15,127 nt of DNA from BS750m-G62 sp964577175 (GTDB taxonomy: Bacteria; Planctomycetota; Phycisphaerae; FEN-1346). Location of the stretch: the NCBI GenBank assembly GCA_964577175.1, contig CAZNYC010000100.1:1-15127 (forward strand), written 5' to 3'. Of this stretch, positions 12,129 to 15,127 are shown piece after piece. The notes under the pieces are model-generated. The model was not told the DNA's origin, did no database searches, and saw only the letters and a list, made by a program, of their open reading frames with translations. The position numbers and the translations under genes were made by a program. Numbering within the stretch: position 1 is the stretch's first letter; the number at the start of each line of letters is the position of its first letter.

Positions 12129-13349
12129 GTGTCCGGTCCCGTCCACATCCTCCGCGCCCGCTGGCTCATCCCCGCCGAGGCCCCGCCCGTGGCCGACGGG
12201 GCGGTCGTGGCCGCCGGCGGCCGCATCGTCCGCGTCGGTCCGTGGCGGGCGGTCGAACCGCACGTCGCCCCGAGCGACACGGTCGAGCACTTTCCGGACG
12301 CCGCCGTCCTGCCGGGCCTGGTGAACGCCCACACGCACCTGGGCCTGACGGACATGGCCGGCCGGTTCGAGCCGACGTCGAACTTTCCCGCCTGGATCGG
12401 GCGTCTGACGGCCCGGTTGATGCTCCGCTCCGCCGGCGCCGCCCGCCGGGCCGTCGCCGACGGGCGCGACCGCTCCCGCGCCGCCGGCACCGTGGCCGGC
12501 GCCGACGTGGCCCACGACCCCGCCACGACCGACCCGCTCGACGAGGCGCCGGGCCGCTGGACCGTCTTCGGCGAGTGCTTCCGCTTCGGCGAGGCGGGCC
12601 TCGCGCGCCTCGGCGAGACGGTGGCGGCCCTGGAGGCGCGGGCGCGCGGCGGCGGGGTGAGGGTCGGCCTCGGTCCCCACGCCCCGTACAGCACGGGCCC
12701 GGCGGTCTACGCCGCCGCCCGGCGCGAGGCCGACGCCCGCGGCTGGCCCGTCACGACGCATCTCCACGAGACCGAGGACGAGATCGCCTTCACCGAGCGC
12801 GGCGAGGGGCCGTTCTACGACTGGATGCGCCGCCTCCGCGTGCTGCCCCGCGACTGGCGTCCGCCCGGCCTCCGTCCGATCGCCGTGCTTGCCGAGGCCG
12901 GCTTCTTCGACGGGCCCGTCCTCGTGGCGCACGGCAACGACCTGGCGGACGAGGAGATCGGCGTCCTGGCGCGCAGCGGGTCCACGGTCGTCTACTGCCC
13001 GCGGAGCCACGCGTTCTTCCGCCATGAGGATCACCCGTGGCGGCGGCTGCGGGCGGCCGGGGCGGGCGTCGCCCTCGGCACCGACAGCCTGGCCTCGTGC
13101 CCGAGCCTGTCGATGCTGGAGGAGATGCGGTTCCTCTTCGCGCGCGAGCCGGACGCCGACCCCCGCGCGATCCTCGCCATGGCGACCATCGCAGGGGCCC
13201 GCGCGCTCGGCCTCGCCGGCCGTCTCGGCGACCTGTGCGAGGGCCTCTCGGCCGCCGTATGCCTCGTCGGCCCTCTGCCGGAGACCCACGCCCCCCTCCG
13301 CGCCCTCCTTGCCGGGGCAGGGGACCTCGTGCGGGTTTTCCCGGATTGA
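12129..13349 (+). CDS. amidohydrolase, cytosine-deaminase/chlorohydrolase-like
   Basis: This 406-residue metal-dependent hydrolase belongs to the amidohydrolase superfamily. Metal ligands are visible in order: His68 and His70 in NAHTHLG, the HLHETEDE segment (His211/His213 and the acid-base Glu214), His268 in AHGND, and Asp319 in LGTDSLAS. YCPRSHAFF (289-297) occupies the usual CPxSN position. The combination points to deaminases of the MTA/S-adenosylhomocysteine or aminofutalosine type, but the substrate cannot be fixed, and I leave the symbol blank. A small beta-sandwich is formed by both ends (about 1-55 and after 365). GTG 12129 follows GAAAGG (12117-12122); there is no in-frame ATG nearby. 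The gene follows argCJ after a repeat-filled 210-nt gap, so membership in the arginine operon is doubtful. Confidence 0.85.
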   Translation: MSGPVHILRARWLIPAEAPPVADGAVVAAGGRIVRVGPWRAVEPHVAPSDTVEHFPDAAVLPGLVNAHTHLGLTDMAGRFEPTSNFPAWIGRLTARLMLRSAGAARRAVADGRDRSRAAGTVAGADVAHDPATTDPLDEAPGRWTVFGECFRFGEAGLARLGETVAALEARARGGGVRVGLGPHAPYSTGPAVYAAARREADARGWPVTTHLHETEDEIAFTERGEGPFYDWMRRLRVLPRDWRPPGLRPIAVLAEAGFFDGPVLVAHGNDLADEEIGVLARSGSTVVYCPRSHAFFRHEDHPWRRLRAAGAGVALGTDSLASCPSLSMLEEMRFLFAREPDADPRAILAMATIAGARALGLAGRLGDLCEGLSAAVCLVGPLPETHAPLRALLAGAGDLVRVFPD

Positions 13350-13443
13350 CGCCGCGGACGGACAACACGCCGGCATGCCGGGCGGGTGCCGCTGGAGGTG
13401 CGATGCCGGGCACGGCCGGCGGCGCCGCGCACGCTCCCCCGAT

Positions 13444-13471
13444 TTGACTTTCGCCCCGGACAGGCTATAGT
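13444..13471 (+). promoter_or_regulatory. sigma70-type promoter of the metalloprotease gene
   Basis: TTGACT (13444-13449) and TATAGT (13466-13471) with a 16-bp spacer, about 95 nt after the amidohydrolase stop. Transcription would begin near 13478, leaving a leader of about 150 nt before the ATG at 13628. Confidence 0.7.
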
Positions 13472-13627
13472 TCCGATGGAGAAGCGAGGGCGGGGCCGTG
13501 GCTCCGCCGGCGGTGACACCGTCGTGTTTCCGCGTTGTCAGGCCTCAGCGCTTGTGGCCGGTGGCGATGCGCGCGGTGCGCCGCCGCGAACCGTCCGGAT
13601 TCGGGGCGGGCGGCGGAGGTCACCGAA

Positions 13628-15127
13628 ATGCAGTCGCTGCGCGCCTTTGCCTTTGCTCTTGCCGGCTTCCTGGGTCTGGCGGCGGCGTCCGCGGCCGGGG
13701 GCGGCGTCGCGATCGAGTTCAACTACGCCTACGACGGCGGGTTCTTTACGGGCCACCCCGAGCGGCAGGCCACCCTCGAGTTCGCCGGCGCCTGCCTCGC
13801 CCGCTTCGCCGACGACCTCGACCCCATCGTGCCGGGCGGCGGTAATACGTGGGAAGCCAAGTTCTACCGGCCGGATAACGGTGACTGGCACGCCGTCTCG
13901 AATCCGATCGTTCCGGCCGACACGCTCATCGTCTACGCGGGCGGCCGCGACCTGGTCGGCTCCCTCGGCCGGGGCGGGCCCGGCGGGTACGCGGCCAGAG
14001 GCTCGGTCGACTGGCTTAAGACCGTCGGCGCGCGAGGCGAACACCTGGCGCTCGAGCCGGAGCCGACCGACTTCGGCCCGTGGGGCGGCCAGGTCGCGTT
14101 CACCACCGCCGCGGGCATCGACTGGTATTTCGGCATCGACCCCGCCGGCCTCGGGGCCGGCCAGTCGGATTTCCTGTCCGTCGCGCTGCACGAACTCGCC
14201 CACGTACTCGGTTTCGGCACCGCCGATGCCTGGGACACGTACGTCGCCGGCGCCGTCTTCACCGGCCCCGCTTCCGTCGCCGCCTACGGCGGCAACGTGC
14301 CCCTGCAGGTCGGGGGGCGCCACTGGGCCCCCACCACGGAGAGCCAGGTGGACGGCGCAACCCAGGAAGCCGCCATGGATCCCCAGGTGACCCAGGGCAC
14401 GCGGAAGGTGTTCACGGTCCTCGACTTCGCGGGCCTCGACGACGTGGGCTGGGAGGTGGCCGCCGCCGTGGACGCCTGGGCGGGCGCGCCCGGAACGGCC
14501 TGGTCGGCCGACGGGAACTGGTCCGAAGGGGTGCCGCCCGCTGCCAGCAGCACGGCCGTCTTCGACGGCCCCGCCGGCTCGCTCGCCCTGGACGTGGCCG
14601 CGGGCGTCCGGCGCATCGAGTTCCGCTCCACCGGATGGACCGTGAGCGGCGCGGGTACACTGACCGTCTACTGGGGCGGGGCCGACAGCGCCGCCGGCGG
14701 CGTCAACACCCTCACCGCCCCCGTCGGGATGGGCACGGCGTCCACCTGGACCGTCGGGGCGGACGGCACGCTGGACCTTGCCGGGGGCCTGAACGCCGAC
14801 GGTTTTGCGCTGACCAAGGCCGGCCCGGGCACGCTCGATCTCGCCGCCGCCGCGAACCTCGGCGGCCTCGACGTCCAGGCCGGCACCGTCCGGACGGGCG
14901 GCGGCCTGCTTCGGCCCGCCGGCGACCTCGCCCTGGCTGCCGACGCGACGCTCGACCTCACGGCCGGCAACCTCGTCCTCGACTACGACCCGGGCGCCGG
15001 CCCGTTCGGCCAGGTCGAGGCCTGGGTCGTCTCCGGTTACGGCGGCGGGACGTGGGACGGCACCGGCATCGGCTCCAGCACGGCCGCCGCGGACGGCATG
15101 CCCACCGCCCTCGCCGTCGGCGACAAC
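13628..15127 (+). CDS. secreted HExxHxxGF metalloprotease with beta-strand repeat region (3' truncated)
   Basis: The frame is open to the window edge: 500 codons without a stop, so the C-terminus is missing. Residues 1-22 are a signal peptide. A protease-like domain (about 25-280) carries HELAHVLGF (188-196), giving two zinc-binding histidines and Glu189 as the catalytic base. The third ligand expected at 198 in matrixins is Thr; His232 in GRHWAP is a likely substitute, as in leishmanolysin-type enzymes. Met250 in AAMDPQ may be the Met-turn. After about 285 the sequence resembles autotransporter-associated beta-strand proteins (AWSADGNWSEGVPP, then GPGTLDLAAAANLGG), ending with SGYGGGTWDGTGIGSS, a stretch common in planctomycete secreted proteins that often end in PEP-CTERM or dockerin modules. 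GGAGGT at 13615-13620 sits seven bases before the ATG. Substrate unknown. Confidence 0.85.
   Translation, partial: MQSLRAFAFALAGFLGLAAASAAGGGVAIEFNYAYDGGFFTGHPERQATLEFAGACLARFADDLDPIVPGGGNTWEAKFYRPDNGDWHAVSNPIVPADTLIVYAGGRDLVGSLGRGGPGGYAARGSVDWLKTVGARGEHLALEPEPTDFGPWGGQVAFTTAAGIDWYFGIDPAGLGAGQSDFLSVALHELAHVLGFGTADAWDTYVAGAVFTGPASVAAYGGNVPLQVGGRHWAPTTESQVDGATQEAAMDPQVTQGTRKVFTVLDFAGLDDVGWEVAAAVDAWAGAPGTAWSADGNWSEGVPPAASSTAVFDGPAGSLALDVAAGVRRIEFRSTGWTVSGAGTLTVYWGGADSAAGGVNTLTAPVGMGTASTWTVGADGTLDLAGGLNADGFALTKAGPGTLDLAAAANLGGLDVQAGTVRTGGGLLRPAGDLALAADATLDLTAGNLVLDYDPGAGPFGQVEAWVVSGYGGGTWDGTGIGSSTAAADGMPTALAVGDN

Noticed and set aside
13386..14390. Long Arg/Ser/Pro-rich open frame over the metalloprotease
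   Set aside because: It is an out-of-frame shadow in high-GC DNA. The frame starting at 13628 has a ribosome binding site, signal peptide and HExxH motif and stays open to the window edge.

Overview
The window reads as a high-GC genome fragment from a Planctomycetota bacterium, probably of the Phycisphaerae type. This placement is inferred from gene content: a PEP-CTERM protein with a planctomycete-style coagulation-factor-like domain, an LptD-type outer-membrane protein, a secreted metalloprotease ending in a beta-strand repeat region, and gene gaps filled with GC-rich hairpin repeats. No rRNA or tRNA gene was seen, so placement below phylum is uncertain.

Layout. Positions 1-36 may hold the last codons of an upstream gene. 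A PEP-CTERM surface protein runs leftward (192-818) from a strong promoter and ends at a clear terminator. From about 1100 on, every gene runs rightward: a small cysteine-rich protein (DUF6485-like), a PabA/TrpG glutamine amidotransferase, and a zinc-ribbon protein with one membrane segment. Next comes a two-gene cassette (3211-4915) of visibly lower GC: a beta-class SPPY DNA methyltransferase overlapping by 17 nt a protein with a PD-(D/E)xK-like motif. It is probably a transferred type II restriction-modification system. After it come an LptD-like protein (5046-7973), the ribosomal pair rplM-rpsI with a structured leader and a clear terminator, the arginine genes argC-argJ overlapping by ATGA, a cytosine-deaminase-like amidohydrolase, and a secreted metalloprotease cut by the window end.

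Regulation. Five sigma70-like promoters (TTGAC-type -35, TATAxT-type -10, 16-18 bp spacers) sit before the PEP-CTERM gene, the DUF6485 gene, lptD, rplM and the protease. The intergenic gaps carry two families of dispersed hairpins. One has GC-rich arms around a GGAGA core (six copies, both orientations). The other has a constant CTTG loop while the stem sequence changes by compensatory substitution. They co-occur at three loci and lie 15-32 nt upstream of three start codons. This repeat system and the restriction-modification cassette are the most interesting parts of the window.
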